A stretch of 64,000 nucleotides of DNA, taken from NCBI RefSeq assembly GCF_003234965.1, contig NZ_QKVK01000004.1, positions 186,001 to 250,000 on the forward strand, read 5' to 3'. Below are positions 43,755-54,781 of the stretch, one piece after another. Both the position numbers and the translations under genes were made by a program. Origin of the DNA: Aestuariivirga litoralis. Its GTDB lineage: Bacteria > Pseudomonadota > Alphaproteobacteria > Rhizobiales > Aestuariivirgaceae. Under the pieces are notes generated by a model that saw only the letters and a list, made by a program, of their open reading frames with translations, did no database searches and had not been told where the DNA came from. How positions within the stretch are numbered: the stretch's first letter is position 1; every line of letters begins with the position of its first letter.

Positions 43755-44765
43755 ATGGGCATCAAGATCGGCCCCATCGAGACCCGCAACCGGGTCTTCC
43801 TCGCCCCCATGTCGGGCGTGACGGACGAACCCTTCCGCACGGTTGCGCATGAACATGGCGCCGGCCTTGTCGTGAGCGAGATGGTGGCGAGCGAGGAACT
43901 GGTGAACGCGCGGCCCGACATGCTGCGCCGCGCGCTCGGCGCCGAGAAGCTCTCGCCCTTCGTCATCCAGCTCGCCGGCCGCGAACCGCACTGGATGGCG
44001 GAAGGAGCCCGCGTGGCGCAGGACATGGGTGCCGAGATCATCGACATCAACATGGGCTGCCCGGCGCGCGAGGTGACGGGCGGCCTCTCCGGCTCCGCCC
44101 TGATGCGCAATCTCGACCATGCCGAGAAGCTGATCGAGGCCACGGTGCAGGCCTCTTCCGTGCCCGTCACGCTCAAGATGCGGCTGGGCTGGGACCACAC
44201 TTCATTGAATGCGCCTGAACTCGCTTGTCGCGCCGAAGCCCAGGGTGTGCAGCTCGTCACCGTGCATGGCCGCACCCGCTGCCAGTTCTATGGCGGCAAG
44301 GCCGACTGGTCGGCGATCGCGCGCGTGCGCGAAGTGATCTCCATCCCGCTCATCGCCAATGGCGACGGCGCCTCCGTGGACGACGCGCGCGAGATGCTGG
44401 CGAGGTCAGGGGCCGATGGCGTGATGATCGGCCGCGGCGCCTATGGCCGCCCCTGGTGGCCCGGCGTCATCGCCGAGGGCCTCGATGAGGGCACGGGCCG
44501 TACGGAGCCAGCCCTCGACGAGGAGGCCCGCATCGTGGCCGAGCACCACGAGCGCATCCTCCTTGCCCATGGTGCCCATCACGGCAACCGCGTGGCCCGC
44601 AAGCACATCGGCTGGGCCATCACGAGGCTCGCCGAGCGCAACCACATCACGGCGGAGCAGGCGTCGCACTGGCGCGCCACGCTGCTCCGCAGCAACGACA
44701 ATGGCGCGGTGCGCGAGGGCCTGCTGACGCTCTACGACACCGTCCAGGAAAGGTCCGCGGCATGA
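43755..44765 (+). CDS. dusB: tRNA dihydrouridine synthase B (NifR3)
   Basis: Flavoenzyme reducing uridine in the tRNA D-loop, 336 residues. Motifs: [35 protein letters not shown] with the catalytic Cys, [34 protein letters not shown] and [13 protein letters not shown]. In the classical nifR3-ntrB-ntrC order; stop overlaps ntrB by four bases. Confidence 0.96.
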   Translation: MGIKIGPIETRNRVFLAPMSGVTDEPFRTVAHEHGAGLVVSEMVASEELVNARPDMLRRALGAEKLSPFVIQLAGREPHWMAEGARVAQDMGAEIIDINMGCPAREVTGGLSGSALMRNLDHAEKLIEATVQASSVPVTLKMRLGWDHTSLNAPELACRAEAQGVQLVTVHGRTRCQFYGGKADWSAIARVREVISIPLIANGDGASVDDAREMLARSGADGVMIGRGAYGRPWWPGVIAEGLDEGTGRTEPALDEEARIVAEHHERILLAHGAHHGNRVARKHIGWAITRLAERNHITAEQASHWRATLLRSNDNGAVREGLLTLYDTVQERSAA

Positions 44766-45903
44766 ATGCGCCACTGAAGGAACGTCCGCCCGCACCCGAT
44801 GCGCCCATGCCCAAGGCGGTGGTGGATGCGCTGCCCAACCCGCTCATCGTGCTTGATGCCGAGGAGCGCATCTGCCTCGCCAATGTCGCGGCGGAGGATT
44901 ATTTCCAGGCCTCCAGCAACGTGCTGCTGCGCCACAAGCTCTCCGACCTCGTGCCCTTCTCGAGCCCGGTCTTCGGCTCCATCGCGCAGGCCCGCGCCAG
45001 TGCGGGTGTGGTCAACGAGTATTCCGTCGCGGTGGGAACACCGCGGCTGGGCGGCGAGCGCCTGGTCGACGTGCAGGCGACCCTCATGCACGACGATCCG
45101 CGCTACGTGATACTCATGTTGCTTGAGCGCTCCATGGCGCACAAGATCGACCGGCAATTGACGTCGCGCGGGGCGGCGCGCTCCGTCTCCGGCATGGCCA
45201 CCATGCTGGCGCATGAGATCAAGAACCCGCTCGCCGGCATCCGTGGTGCCGCACAACTGCTGGAACCCACGCTCAATTCCGATGACCGGGCGCTTGCCCG
45301 CCTGATCTGCGAGGAGACCGACCGCATCCGCGACCTCGTGGACCAGATGGAGGTCTTCTCCGACGAACGCCCGCTGGAGAAGAGCCCGGTCAACATCCAC
45401 GCCGTGCTGGAGCGCGTGAAGCGCCTCGTCACCGCGGGGATCGGGCAGGGCGTCAGCGTGCGCGAGGATTACGACCCCTCGCTGCCCCCCGTGCTCGGCA
45501 ACAAGGACCAGCTGGTCCAGGTCTTCCTCAACCTCGCCAAGAACGCGGCGGAGGCGATCCAGCACAATGGCGAGGCGGGCGAGATCCTGCTCACCACGGC
45601 CTTTCGGCCCGGCATCCGCCTCACCGTGCCCGGCACGCAGGAGCGCATCACGCTTCCCCTCGAGGTCTGCGTGCATGACACGGGGCCGGGCGTGCCGGAA
45701 GAACTCCGCCCCAACATCTTCGACCCCTTCGTGACCACCAAGCCCGGCGGCAAGGGCTTGGGCCTCGCGCTGGTCGCCAAGATCGTGCGCGACCATGGCG
45801 GCATCATCGAATGCGTGGGCCGCGAGCGCGGAACGACGTTCCGCGTGCTGCTGCCCATGCTGCGCGGCACCGCGGCCCCCCGTGATTTTGATGGAGACAA
45901 CGC

Positions 45904-45907
<4 letters not shown>
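44762..45907 (+). CDS. ntrB: Nitrogen regulation sensor histidine kinase NtrB
   Basis: Cytosolic sensor that phosphorylates or dephosphorylates NtrC according to PII state. Of 381 residues: PAS-like sensor (about 20-130), HisKA H151 in [18 protein letters not shown], and HATPase_c with [20 protein letters not shown] and [13 protein letters not shown]. No membrane segments. Overlaps dusB and ntrC by four bases each, so stoichiometry is coupled. Confidence 0.96.
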
Positions 45908-47346
<1,439 letters not shown>

Positions 47347-47418
47347 CGCTACGGCACTGTCGCAAATAGGACACATTTACTGTTGATTTCCGGCAACAGG
47401 TTCTGCTGAACAGGTTGC

Positions 47419-49647
47419 ATGATCGAACGAACGCATCGCCGGCTGCTCGACCGCGTCCGCCGCTTCACCGGCGTGACCGGGTTCGTGCTCGTCCTCGCCG
47501 GCGTGGCCTGCGGCCTTGCGACCTTTGCGATCCTGACCGGCATGACGCCGATCACGCCCAATGCCGACAACACCTTCCTGCTGATGCTGCTCAACGGCGC
47601 GGTGCTGCTGGTGCTGGCGCTGCTCATCCTGGGCCAGATCCTGTTCCTGCTCATCGAGCGGCGCAACGGCACGCCCGGCGCTTCGCTGCAGCTGCGCCTC
47701 GTCTCGCTGTTCAGCGTCATTGCGGTGGTGCCGGCCATCGTGGTGGCGGTCTTCGCCACGGTCACGCTCAATCGCGGCCTCGATGCCTGGTTCTCGCAGC
47801 GCACCCGCGCCATCGTCGATTCCGCCGTCTACGTTGCGGAAACCTACGTCCACGACCATGGCGAGGCGGTCCGCAACGACGTGGCGCAGATCGCCGCCGA
47901 CCTGTCGCAGCACCGCGAACTCTTCGACAAGGAGCCCAACAACTTCATCCGCCGCGTCGCCAACCATGCTCTGCTGCACGGCCTTCCCGCCATCTTCATC
48001 TTCGATCCCGCCAAGCAGAAGGATGGCAAGCAGGAGTTCATCGCCCGCGTCGTGGCGCGCGAAACCTTCTCGTTCTTCCCGCCCAACAAGACCTATCTCG
48101 AACAGGCCGACAAGGGCGAGCTCGTCGTCATCCAGCCGGGCGAGGGCGGCAACGTGGTGCGCGGGCTGATCAAGCTCCCCAATTTCGGCGATGCCTATCT
48201 GATGGTCTACCGGATCATCAACCCGTCGATCCAGAAGCAGCTGCGCGACGCCCAGGAGGCGAAGAAGGAATACGACCGGCTGATGTCGCAGCGTCTCGGC
48301 GTCCAGCTCACCTTCGGCATGATGTTCGCGCTCGTCGGCTTCATCCTGCTGCTCGCCGCCATCTGGGTAGGCCTGTGGTTCTCCGACAAGGTGGTGGCGC
48401 CCGTGGTGCGCCTGCTCGACGCCGCACGCCGCGTCTCGGGCGGCGAGCTCGACGCCAAGGTGACGGTGGTCGAGGGTCCGAAGGACCTGCAGACCCTGTC
48501 CAATACCTTCAACCTGATGACCGACCACCTGAAGCAGCAGCGTGACGACCTCGTTGCCGCCAGCGACGCCATCGATGCGCGCCGCCGCTTCACCGAGGCG
48601 ATGCTGGCGGGGGTGAGCGCGGGCGTCATCGGCATCGATCCCTCGGGCCGCATCTCGCTGGTCAACCGCTCCGGCCTCACGCTGCTCGGCCGCAGCGAGA
48701 ACGAGCTTATCGGCGAGCCCGCAGAAGTGGCGCTGGAGCCCTTCCTGCCGATTTTCGAACAGGCGCTCACCAGGCCCTCGGGTTTCGCCGAAGGCCAGGT
48801 CGACATCGAAAGGAAGGGCGAAAGCCGCAGCCTCTTCGCGCGGGTCACCACGGAAAGCTCGGAAGACGCCTCGCACGGCCATGTGCTGACCTTCGATGAC
48901 ATCACCGATCTCGTCTCCGCCCAGCGCAACTCCGCCTGGGCCGACATCGCGCGCCGCATCGCGCATGAGATCAAGAACCCGCTGACGCCCATCCAGCTCT
49001 CGGCCGAGCGCCTGAAGCGCAAATATGGCGGCCAGATCCACACCGACAAGCACGTCTTCGACCAGTGCACCGACACCATCATCCGCCAGGTCGGCGACAT
49101 CGGCCGCATGGTGGACGAGTTCTCCTCCTTCGCCCGCATGCCCAAGGCGATCCCCGAGCCGCAGGAGCTCGCCTCCATCGTGCGCGAGGCAACGGTGCTG
49201 CAGCGCGTCTCTTCCTCCGACATCGACATCGAGCTCGATGTCAGCCACGGCGAATTCGTCTTTCCCTTCGACCGGCGCCTCATCACCCAGGCCATCACCA
49301 ACCTGGTCAAGAACGCGCGTGAATCGATCGAGACCCGGTTGCAGAACCAGCCGGAGCCGCGCGGCCACATCGAGGTCATCGCCGGCGTCAATGACGAGCA
49401 CCCCTTCATCCGCGTCACCGACAATGGCATCGGGCTCCCGCGCGAGAACCGCCACCGCCTGGCCGAGCCCTACATGACGACGCGCGAGAAGGGCACCGGC
49501 CTCGGGCTTGCCATCGTCAAGCGCATCATGGAGGAGCATGGCGGCCGCCTCGTGCTCGAGGATGCGCCGATGGCCGACGGCATCCAGGGCGCGCGCGTCA
49601 CACTCCTTTTCGACAAGATCGCCGCCCATTCGAGTGCGGCGGAATGA
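47419..49647 (+). CDS. ntrY: Membrane-bound nitrogen sensor histidine kinase NtrY
   Basis: 742-residue inner-membrane kinase partner of NtrX. Three N-terminal helices (about 15-110), a periplasmic region to about 285, a fourth helix (FALVGFILLLAAIWVGLWF), HAMP (VVRLLDAARRVSGGELDAKV), PAS (about 375-480), HisKA with H516 in [14 protein letters not shown], HATPase with DNGIGLP and GTGLGLAIVKRI. The 72 bases after ntrC may allow separate control. Nitrogen or redox input is inferred from family work. Confidence 0.95.
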   Translation: MIERTHRRLLDRVRRFTGVTGFVLVLAGVACGLATFAILTGMTPITPNADNTFLLMLLNGAVLLVLALLILGQILFLLIERRNGTPGASLQLRLVSLFSVIAVVPAIVVAVFATVTLNRGLDAWFSQRTRAIVDSAVYVAETYVHDHGEAVRNDVAQIAADLSQHRELFDKEPNNFIRRVANHALLHGLPAIFIFDPAKQKDGKQEFIARVVARETFSFFPPNKTYLEQADKGELVVIQPGEGGNVVRGLIKLPNFGDAYLMVYRIINPSIQKQLRDAQEAKKEYDRLMSQRLGVQLTFGMMFALVGFILLLAAIWVGLWFSDKVVAPVVRLLDAARRVSGGELDAKVTVVEGPKDLQTLSNTFNLMTDHLKQQRDDLVAASDAIDARRRFTEAMLAGVSAGVIGIDPSGRISLVNRSGLTLLGRSENELIGEPAEVALEPFLPIFEQALTRPSGFAEGQVDIERKGESRSLFARVTTESSEDASHGHVLTFDDITDLVSAQRNSAWADIARRIAHEIKNPLTPIQLSAERLKRKYGGQIHTDKHVFDQCTDTIIRQVGDIGRMVDEFSSFARMPKAIPEPQELASIVREATVLQRVSSSDIDIELDVSHGEFVFPFDRRLITQAITNLVKNARESIETRLQNQPEPRGHIEVIAGVNDEHPFIRVTDNGIGLPRENRHRLAEPYMTTREKGTGLGLAIVKRIMEEHGGRLVLEDAPMADGIQGARVTLLFDKIAAHSSAAE

Positions 49648-49664
49648 AAGTGCAGGGACCTTGA

Positions 49665-51056
49665 ATGGCAGCTGACATCCTCATCATCGATGACGAGGCC
49701 GACATCCGGGAGCTCATCGCGGGCATCCTGGAGGACGAGGGCTACGAGACGCGGCTCGCGCATAATTCCGACGCCGCACTTGCCGAGGTGGCGCAGCGCC
49801 GTCCCTCCCTCATCATCCTCGACATCTGGCTGATGGGCTCGAAGCTCGATGGCCTCGATCTCCTGAACATCATCAAGGAGAAGCACCCGGAGGTGCCGGT
49901 CATCATCATCTCCGGCCACGGCAACATCGAGACGGCGGTCGCCGCCATCAAGCGCGGCGCCTATGAATATATCGAGAAGCCCTTCAAGGCCGACCGCCTG
50001 ATCCTCGTCGTCGGCCGTGCGCTCGAAACCTCCAGGCTGAAGCGCGAGAACGAGGAGCTGAAGGGCCGCTCGGGTGCCGAGACCGAACTTCTCGGCAATT
50101 CCGCCGCCATGCGTCAGCTGCGCCAGCTGCTGAAGAAGATCGCGCCTTCCAACAGCCGCGTGCTGATCACCGGGCCCATGGGTGCGGGCAAGGAGCTCGC
50201 CGCCCGCACGCTCCATGCATTGTCGCTGCGCGCCAACGGTCCCTTCGTCACCTTGAGCGCCGCCGCCATGGCGCCCGAGCGCATGGAGGAGGAGCTGTTC
50301 GGCGTCGAGGACGGCAGCGGCGCCACCCGGCGCGTCGGCGCGCTGGAGGAAGCCCATGGCGGCACGCTCTACATCGACGAGCTTGCCGACATGCCGCTCG
50401 AAACCCAGGGCAAGGTGCTGCGCGTGCTGGTCGACCAGACCTTCTTGCGGGTGGGCGGCGCGAAGAAGGTGAAGGTCGACATCCGTGTCGTCTCCTCCAC
50501 CAGCCGCGACCTGCCGGGCCTCATCCAGGTCGGCCGCTTCCGCGAGGACCTCTATCACCGCCTCGGCGTGGTACCCGTGCAGGTGCCGGGCCTCACCGAA
50601 AGGCGGGAGGATATTCCCGACCTCATCCATCACTTCACCAAGAGCTATTCCGCTGCGTCCGGCCAGCCGATGCGCAAGTTCGCCGAGGACGCGATTGCCG
50701 TGCTGCAGACGCGCGAATGGGCCGGCAACGTGCGCGAGCTGCGCAACAACGTGGAGCGCATCCTGATCCTCGCCAGCGGCGAGGGCAGCTCCGAAATCAC
50801 CGCCTCGATGCTGCCCTCGGACACCGGGGGCGCGGGTGCGGCGGCTGCCACCTTCGGCATCGAGCACCTGCTCGTCCACCCGCTGCGCGAGGCGCGCGAG
50901 GCCTTCGAGCGGGACTACATCACCGCCCAGCTCGGGCGCTTCGGGGGGAACATTTCGCGCACCGCCCAATTCATCGGCATGGAGCGCTCGGCGCTGCACC
51001 GCAAGATCAAGCTCCTCGGCCTCACCGGCCGCAGCGAGGAGGACACGGAACTGTGA
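49665..51056 (+). CDS. ntrX: Response regulator NtrX with AAA+ domain lacking GAFTGA
   Basis: 463 residues: receiver with D53 (LIILDIWLMGS), AAA+ domain with Walker A GPMGAGKE, Walker B TLYIDELADMP, and a Fis HTH (GGNISRTAQFIGMERSALHRK). The GAFTGA loop required to contact sigma-54 is replaced (LFGVEDGSGATRRVGALEEA), so it likely acts on sigma-70 promoters. 17 bases after ntrY. Confidence 0.95.
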   Translation: MAADILIIDDEADIRELIAGILEDEGYETRLAHNSDAALAEVAQRRPSLIILDIWLMGSKLDGLDLLNIIKEKHPEVPVIIISGHGNIETAVAAIKRGAYEYIEKPFKADRLILVVGRALETSRLKRENEELKGRSGAETELLGNSAAMRQLRQLLKKIAPSNSRVLITGPMGAGKELAARTLHALSLRANGPFVTLSAAAMAPERMEEELFGVEDGSGATRRVGALEEAHGGTLYIDELADMPLETQGKVLRVLVDQTFLRVGGAKKVKVDIRVVSSTSRDLPGLIQVGRFREDLYHRLGVVPVQVPGLTERREDIPDLIHHFTKSYSAASGQPMRKFAEDAIAVLQTREWAGNVRELRNNVERILILASGEGSSEITASMLPSDTGGAGAAAATFGIEHLLVHPLREAREAFERDYITAQLGRFGGNISRTAQFIGMERSALHRKIKLLGLTGRSEEDTEL

Positions 51057-51132
51057 AATTTTCCAACTGAACATTTCGTGATAGTCTGATCCCCGCCGCC
51101 ACGGCCCAAGCAAGAGAACAGGACAAAAAAAG

Positions 51133-51378
51133 ATGGCCCAAGAAAAGCAACAGAACCTGCAGGACACCTTCCTCAACCACGTGCGCAAGCAGAAGATTCC
51201 GGTGACGGTGTTCCTCGTCAACGGCGTCAAGCTGCAGGGCGTCATCACCTGGTTCGACAACTTCTGCGTCCTGCTGCGCCGGGACGGCATGTCGCAGCTG
51301 GTCTACAAGCATGCAATCTCCACGATCATGCCCGGCGGCCCGATCAGCCTCTTCGACGAGGAGCAGGCAGGCGGTTGA
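51133..51378 (+). CDS. hfq: RNA chaperone Hfq
   Basis: Hexameric Sm-like protein aiding sRNA-mRNA pairing, 81 residues. [23 protein letters not shown] opens the Sm fold; [24 protein letters not shown] is Sm1 and [12 protein letters not shown] is the Sm2 KH motif. Short C-terminus as in alphaproteobacteria. The hflX start overlaps its stop. Confidence 0.97.
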   Translation: MAQEKQQNLQDTFLNHVRKQKIPVTVFLVNGVKLQGVITWFDNFCVLLRRDGMSQLVYKHAISTIMPGGPISLFDEEQAGG

Positions 51379-52757
51379 CCACGCGTGGCAAGAGGGGAGC
51401 GGGCGGCGGCGTCGACTTCCAGATCGAAGGCAAGGCCGCAACCCGCGCGATTGTCCTCCACGTCGACCGGCGTGACCGCAATGCACCGCCGAGCTCCGAC
51501 CGCGCCGTCGAGGCGCGGCTGGAGGAGGCCGTGGGCCTCGCACTCGCCATCGACCTCGAGGTGGAAGAGGCGATCATCGCCCCCGTCACCGCGCCCAAGC
51601 CCGCAACCCTGCTGGGCTCCGGCAAGGTGGAAGAGATTGCCGAGCGGGTGAAGGCGACCGAGGCCGAGCTCGTCGTCGTCAACGCCCAGCTCTCGCCCAT
51701 CCAGCAGAGGAACCTCGAGAAGGACTGGGGCGCCAAGGTGCTGGACCGCACCGGCCTCATCCTCGAAATCTTCGGCCGGCGTGCGTCCACGCGTGAAGGC
51801 ACGTTGCAGGTCGAGCTCGCGCATCTGCAATACCAGAAGAGCCGTCTCGTCCGCTCCTGGACCCACCTCGAACGCCAGCGCGGCGGCTTCGGCTTCCTCG
51901 GCGGCCCGGGTGAAAGCCAGCTCGAAGCCGACCGCCGCCTGATCCAGGAGCGCATCAGCCGCATCGAGCGCCAGCTCGAGAGCGTGGTGAAGACCCGCGC
52001 ACTGCACCGCAAGGGCAGGGCGCGCGTGCCCTATCCGGTGGTGGCCCTCGTCGGCTACACCAATGCCGGCAAGTCCACGCTGTTCAACCGCCTGAGCGGG
52101 GCGGAGGTCTTCGCCAAGGACCTGCTCTTCGCCACACTCGATCCCACCATGCGGGTGATCGCGCTTCCGCATGGGCGGAAAATCATCCTCTCCGACACGG
52201 TGGGATTCATTTCCGATCTTCCCACCTCGCTCATCGCCGCCTTCCGCGCCACGCTGGAAGAGGTGCTCTCGGCGGACGTCATCCTGCATGTGCGCGACAT
52301 TGCGCATGAGGATTCGGAGGCCCAGGCCGAGGACGTGAACCGCGTGCTGGAGGAACTCGGCATCGATGAGCTCCGCCGCGCGCAGATCATCGAGGTCTGG
52401 AACAAGCTCGACCTCCTGCCGCCGGAGGAACGCGCCGCCCGCGAGGCGCAGGCGCTGCGCCGGCCCGGCACCGTGCTGGTCTCCGCCGTCACGGGCGAGG
52501 GGCTGGGCCCGTTGCTCGAACTGATCGAAGGCCGCCTCGGCGCCGAGGACACGATCTACGAAGTGATGCTCGACCCCGAGGACGGCCAGGGCCAGGCCTG
52601 GCTCCACGACCGCGGCGAGGTGCTGAGCCGGAGGAACTTCGAGGACGGCCGCATCCTGATGAAGGTCCGCCTCACGGCCGACAAGGCCGGCCAGGCGCAG
52701 GCACGCTTCGGCACGGCGATGAAGCTGCTGGGCCAGAAGAAGGTGGCTGCGGAGTAA
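51375..52757 (+). CDS. hflX: GTPase HflX
   Basis: Ribosome-associated GTPase of 460 residues, which splits stalled ribosomes in homologues. HflX-specific N-terminal domain ([33 protein letters not shown]), then G1 [12 protein letters not shown]3 DTVGFI, G4 NKLD. Start is TTG 51375, overlapping the hfq stop (TTGA); no better in-frame ATG occurs before the conserved N-terminus. Companion to hfq in the ntr-hfq-hflX operon. Confidence 0.94.
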   Translation: MTTRGKRGAGGGVDFQIEGKAATRAIVLHVDRRDRNAPPSSDRAVEARLEEAVGLALAIDLEVEEAIIAPVTAPKPATLLGSGKVEEIAERVKATEAELVVVNAQLSPIQQRNLEKDWGAKVLDRTGLILEIFGRRASTREGTLQVELAHLQYQKSRLVRSWTHLERQRGGFGFLGGPGESQLEADRRLIQERISRIERQLESVVKTRALHRKGRARVPYPVVALVGYTNAGKSTLFNRLSGAEVFAKDLLFATLDPTMRVIALPHGRKIILSDTVGFISDLPTSLIAAFRATLEEVLSADVILHVRDIAHEDSEAQAEDVNRVLEELGIDELRRAQIIEVWNKLDLLPPEERAAREAQALRRPGTVLVSAVTGEGLGPLLELIEGRLGAEDTIYEVMLDPEDGQGQAWLHDRGEVLSRRNFEDGRILMKVRLTADKAGQAQARFGTAMKLLGQKKVAAE

Positions 52758-52797
52758 TCTTTCTCGTCCTCTCCCGCGAGGCGTCTCCCTCTCATTC

Positions 52798-52879
52798 GTC
52801 ATCCCGGCGAAAGCCGGGACCCCGCTTCCTCACCCCGCTTCCTGAATCAAAGCGGGACCCCGGCCTTCGCCGGGGTGAC
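52798..52879. repeat. Type B inverted repeat between hflX and mazG
   Basis: About 82-base inverted repeat, left half GTCATCCCGGCGAAAGCCGG, right half mirror ending CGCCGGGGTGAC. GAAA-capped stem in each half. Lies between convergent hflX and mazG, where it could serve as a bidirectional terminator. Confidence 0.85.
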
Positions 52880-52891
52880 GGTCCTTGGGGG

Positions 52892-53695
52892 TCACAACCC
52901 CTTCGTCTTCGCCTCGTCCCACAGCCCGTCCATTTCTTCCAAACTGGACTGCCTCGGCTCTTTCCCCATTTCCGCCAGCCTTGCCTCCACATGGCCGAAG
53001 CGGCGTTCGAACTTCGCGTTCGTCCCGCGCAGGGCCGCCTCGGGATCGATCCCCAGATGCCGCGCCACATTGGCCATGGCGAAGAGCAGGTCGCCGAACT
53101 CCTCGGCCTTCTTGTCCTCCGGTGCCGCGCGGAACTCCGCGATCTCCTCGGCGATCTTGTCATAGACATTCTCGACCGAGGGCCAGTCGAAGCCCACCTT
53201 CGCCGCCTTGGCCTGCAGCTTCACCGCGCGCGTCAGGCCGGGCAGGGCGAGGGGAATGCCGGCGAGCGTGCCCTGCTTCGGCTTGCCCTTGCGCTCCTCC
53301 GCCTTGCGGTCCTCCCAGAAGCCCTTCGCGAGTGTGGCCGAGCGCGCCTCGTCGTCACCGAACACATGCGGGTGGCGGCGGATCATCTTCTTGTTCACCG
53401 CCTCGATCACGTCGTCGAAGCTGAAGCTTCCTTCCTCGTCCGCCATCTGCGCGTGGTAGACGGATTGCAGGAGGAGGTCGCCCAACTCCTCGCAGAGCTC
53501 GGCGCGCGAGCCTGTCTCGATGGCATCCGCCACCTCATAGGCTTCCTCGATGGTATAGGGCGCGATCGACGCGAAATCCTGCTCAAGGTCCCACGGGCAG
53601 CCGGTCACCGGCGTGCGCAGCGCCTTCATGATGGCGCGCAGCGTCTCGATCTTGCGGGGGTCCATGGCGGCGGGGTTGTCGGTGTTCTGGGTCAT
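52892..53695 (-). CDS. mazG: Nucleoside triphosphate pyrophosphohydrolase MazG
   Basis: 267-residue enzyme hydrolysing NTPs, including ppGpp-related or non-canonical ones in homologues. Two MazG domains are visible: GCPWDLEQDFASIAPYTIEEAYE with EELGDLLLQSVYHAQ, and EEIAEFRAAPEDKKAEEFGDLLFA in the second. The EExxD-type metal ligands are intact in both. Starts MTQNTDNPAAMDPRKIE. Convergent with hflX. Confidence 0.94.
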   Translation of the reverse strand: MTQNTDNPAAMDPRKIETLRAIMKALRTPVTGCPWDLEQDFASIAPYTIEEAYEVADAIETGSRAELCEELGDLLLQSVYHAQMADEEGSFSFDDVIEAVNKKMIRRHPHVFGDDEARSATLAKGFWEDRKAEERKGKPKQGTLAGIPLALPGLTRAVKLQAKAAKVGFDWPSVENVYDKIAEEIAEFRAAPEDKKAEEFGDLLFAMANVARHLGIDPEAALRGTNAKFERRFGHVEARLAEMGKEPRQSSLEEMDGLWDEAKTKGL

Positions 53696-53737
53696 GGCCG
53701 GGGACTAGCCGATCCGGCGCAAAAGGGCTACCGGGAG

Positions 53738-54475
53738 ATGATGCAGGACAGGCTCTTCGAGGACCCCGATCTCGTCCGCTTCTACGACGCGGAGAATGGC
53801 TGGGGCGACGACACGCGCTACTGCCTCGCGCTGGCGGGGCAGGCGGCGAGCGTGCTCGACCTCGGCTGCGGCACGGGGCTCCTCGCGGCGGCCCTGGGGC
53901 CGGGGCGGCAGGTCTGGGGCGTGGACCCGGCGGGCGCCATGCTGGACGTGGCCCGGGCGCGTCCCGGGGGCTCCGCCGTCACCTGGGTCGAGGCCGACGG
54001 CCGCAGCGTGCGGCTGGGGCGGCGCTTCGACCTCGTGGTGATGACCGGCCACGCCTTCCAGTGCCTGCTGACGGACGCCGACCAGCGCGCGCTCTGTGAC
54101 ACGATTGCCGCCCATCTGGCGCCTCAGGGCCGCTTCGTCTTCGACAGCCGCACCCCGGCGCGGGAGGAGTGGCGGGAGTGGACGCCCGAACTGACCGAGC
54201 GGTCATTCGACCACCCGGCGCTCGGCCGCATCACCGCCTGGAACGACGTGAGCATGGATTTCGCAACCGGGATCGTGACGTACCAGACATGCTACCGCGA
54301 TCAATCGGGCAACATCCAAAACGCAACATCCCGCATCCGTTTTGCATCCCGAAACGACATCGCCCAGCGCATCGCGGAGGCGGGCCTGCAGGTCGACCAG
54401 TGGCTGGGAGACTGGTCCGGAAACCCCTGGACCGAAACCTCGCCGGAGATCATCCCGATCGGCCGGTTGGCGTAA
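53738..54475 (+). CDS. Class I SAM-dependent methyltransferase
   Basis: 245-residue cytosolic methyltransferase. Motif I is SVLDLGCGTGLLAAALGPG, then VWGVDPAGAMLDVARARPGG, LVVMTGHAFQCLL and LAPQGRFVFDSRTP. The closing segment TYQTCYRDQSGNIQ is more AT-rich at the DNA level than its surroundings. ATG 53738 or the adjacent ATG 53741 follow GGGAG very closely. Divergent from mazG with a 42-base gap. Substrate unknown. Confidence 0.85.
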   Translation: MMQDRLFEDPDLVRFYDAENGWGDDTRYCLALAGQAASVLDLGCGTGLLAAALGPGRQVWGVDPAGAMLDVARARPGGSAVTWVEADGRSVRLGRRFDLVVMTGHAFQCLLTDADQRALCDTIAAHLAPQGRFVFDSRTPAREEWREWTPELTERSFDHPALGRITAWNDVSMDFATGIVTYQTCYRDQSGNIQNATSRIRFASRNDIAQRIAEAGLQVDQWLGDWSGNPWTETSPEIIPIGRLA

Positions 54476-54497
54476 AGCTGAGTTTCCTCCTTGCTCC

Positions 54498-54576
54498 GTC
54501 ACCCCAGCGAAAGCTGGGGCCCAGCTTCAGGCATCAACCGCGTGGAAAGCTGGATGCCAGCTTTCGCTGGGGTGAC
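54498..54576. repeat. Type B inverted repeat after the methyltransferase gene
   Basis: About 79 bases; left half GTCACCCCAGCGAAAGCTGG, right half ending CGCTGGGGTGAC. Compared with the 42361 copy, C/G pairs have changed to A/T in a paired way (CCAGC/GCTGG for CCGGC/GCCGG), keeping the stem. Confidence 0.85.
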
Positions 54577-54692
54577 GGGATTGTGGGGGCTGACGGACGC
54601 AAGAGGCAGGCATCGCCGGGTGCCAGGGGAGACGCACACCCGGGTCAGGCGCAAGCCCGCACAACACTCCAGGACTACTTATCCATCATTCG

Positions 54693-54708
54693 CATAATAT
54701 ATATTATG
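54693..54708. promoter_or_regulatory. AT-rich 16-base perfect palindrome in a GC-rich gap
   Basis: CATAATATATATTATG is a perfect palindrome in the 306-base gap between the methyltransferase gene and the secreted protein gene. It stands out from the GC-rich background. A protein-binding site or a remnant is possible; no known motif recognised. Confidence 0.4.
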
Positions 54709-54741
54709 GAATATTTCAGCCCTTATCGAGAAGGCTCGGAA

Positions 54742-54770
54742 ATCAGCCCCCACCAATGGCTTGGGCTGAT
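54742..54770 (-). terminator. Terminator-like hairpin after the secreted unknown protein gene
   Basis: ATCAGCCC and GGGCTGAT form an eight-base stem with a 13-base loop that can extend by CCA/TGG. It begins 11 bases downstream of the stop (on the minus strand). No long T-run follows, so termination may be weak or factor-dependent. Confidence 0.5.
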
Positions 54771-54781
54771 CTCCGTATATC

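Noticed and set aside
47377-49629. 750-codon minus-strand frame opposite ntrY
   Set aside because: Shadow of the ntrY codons; no motif.
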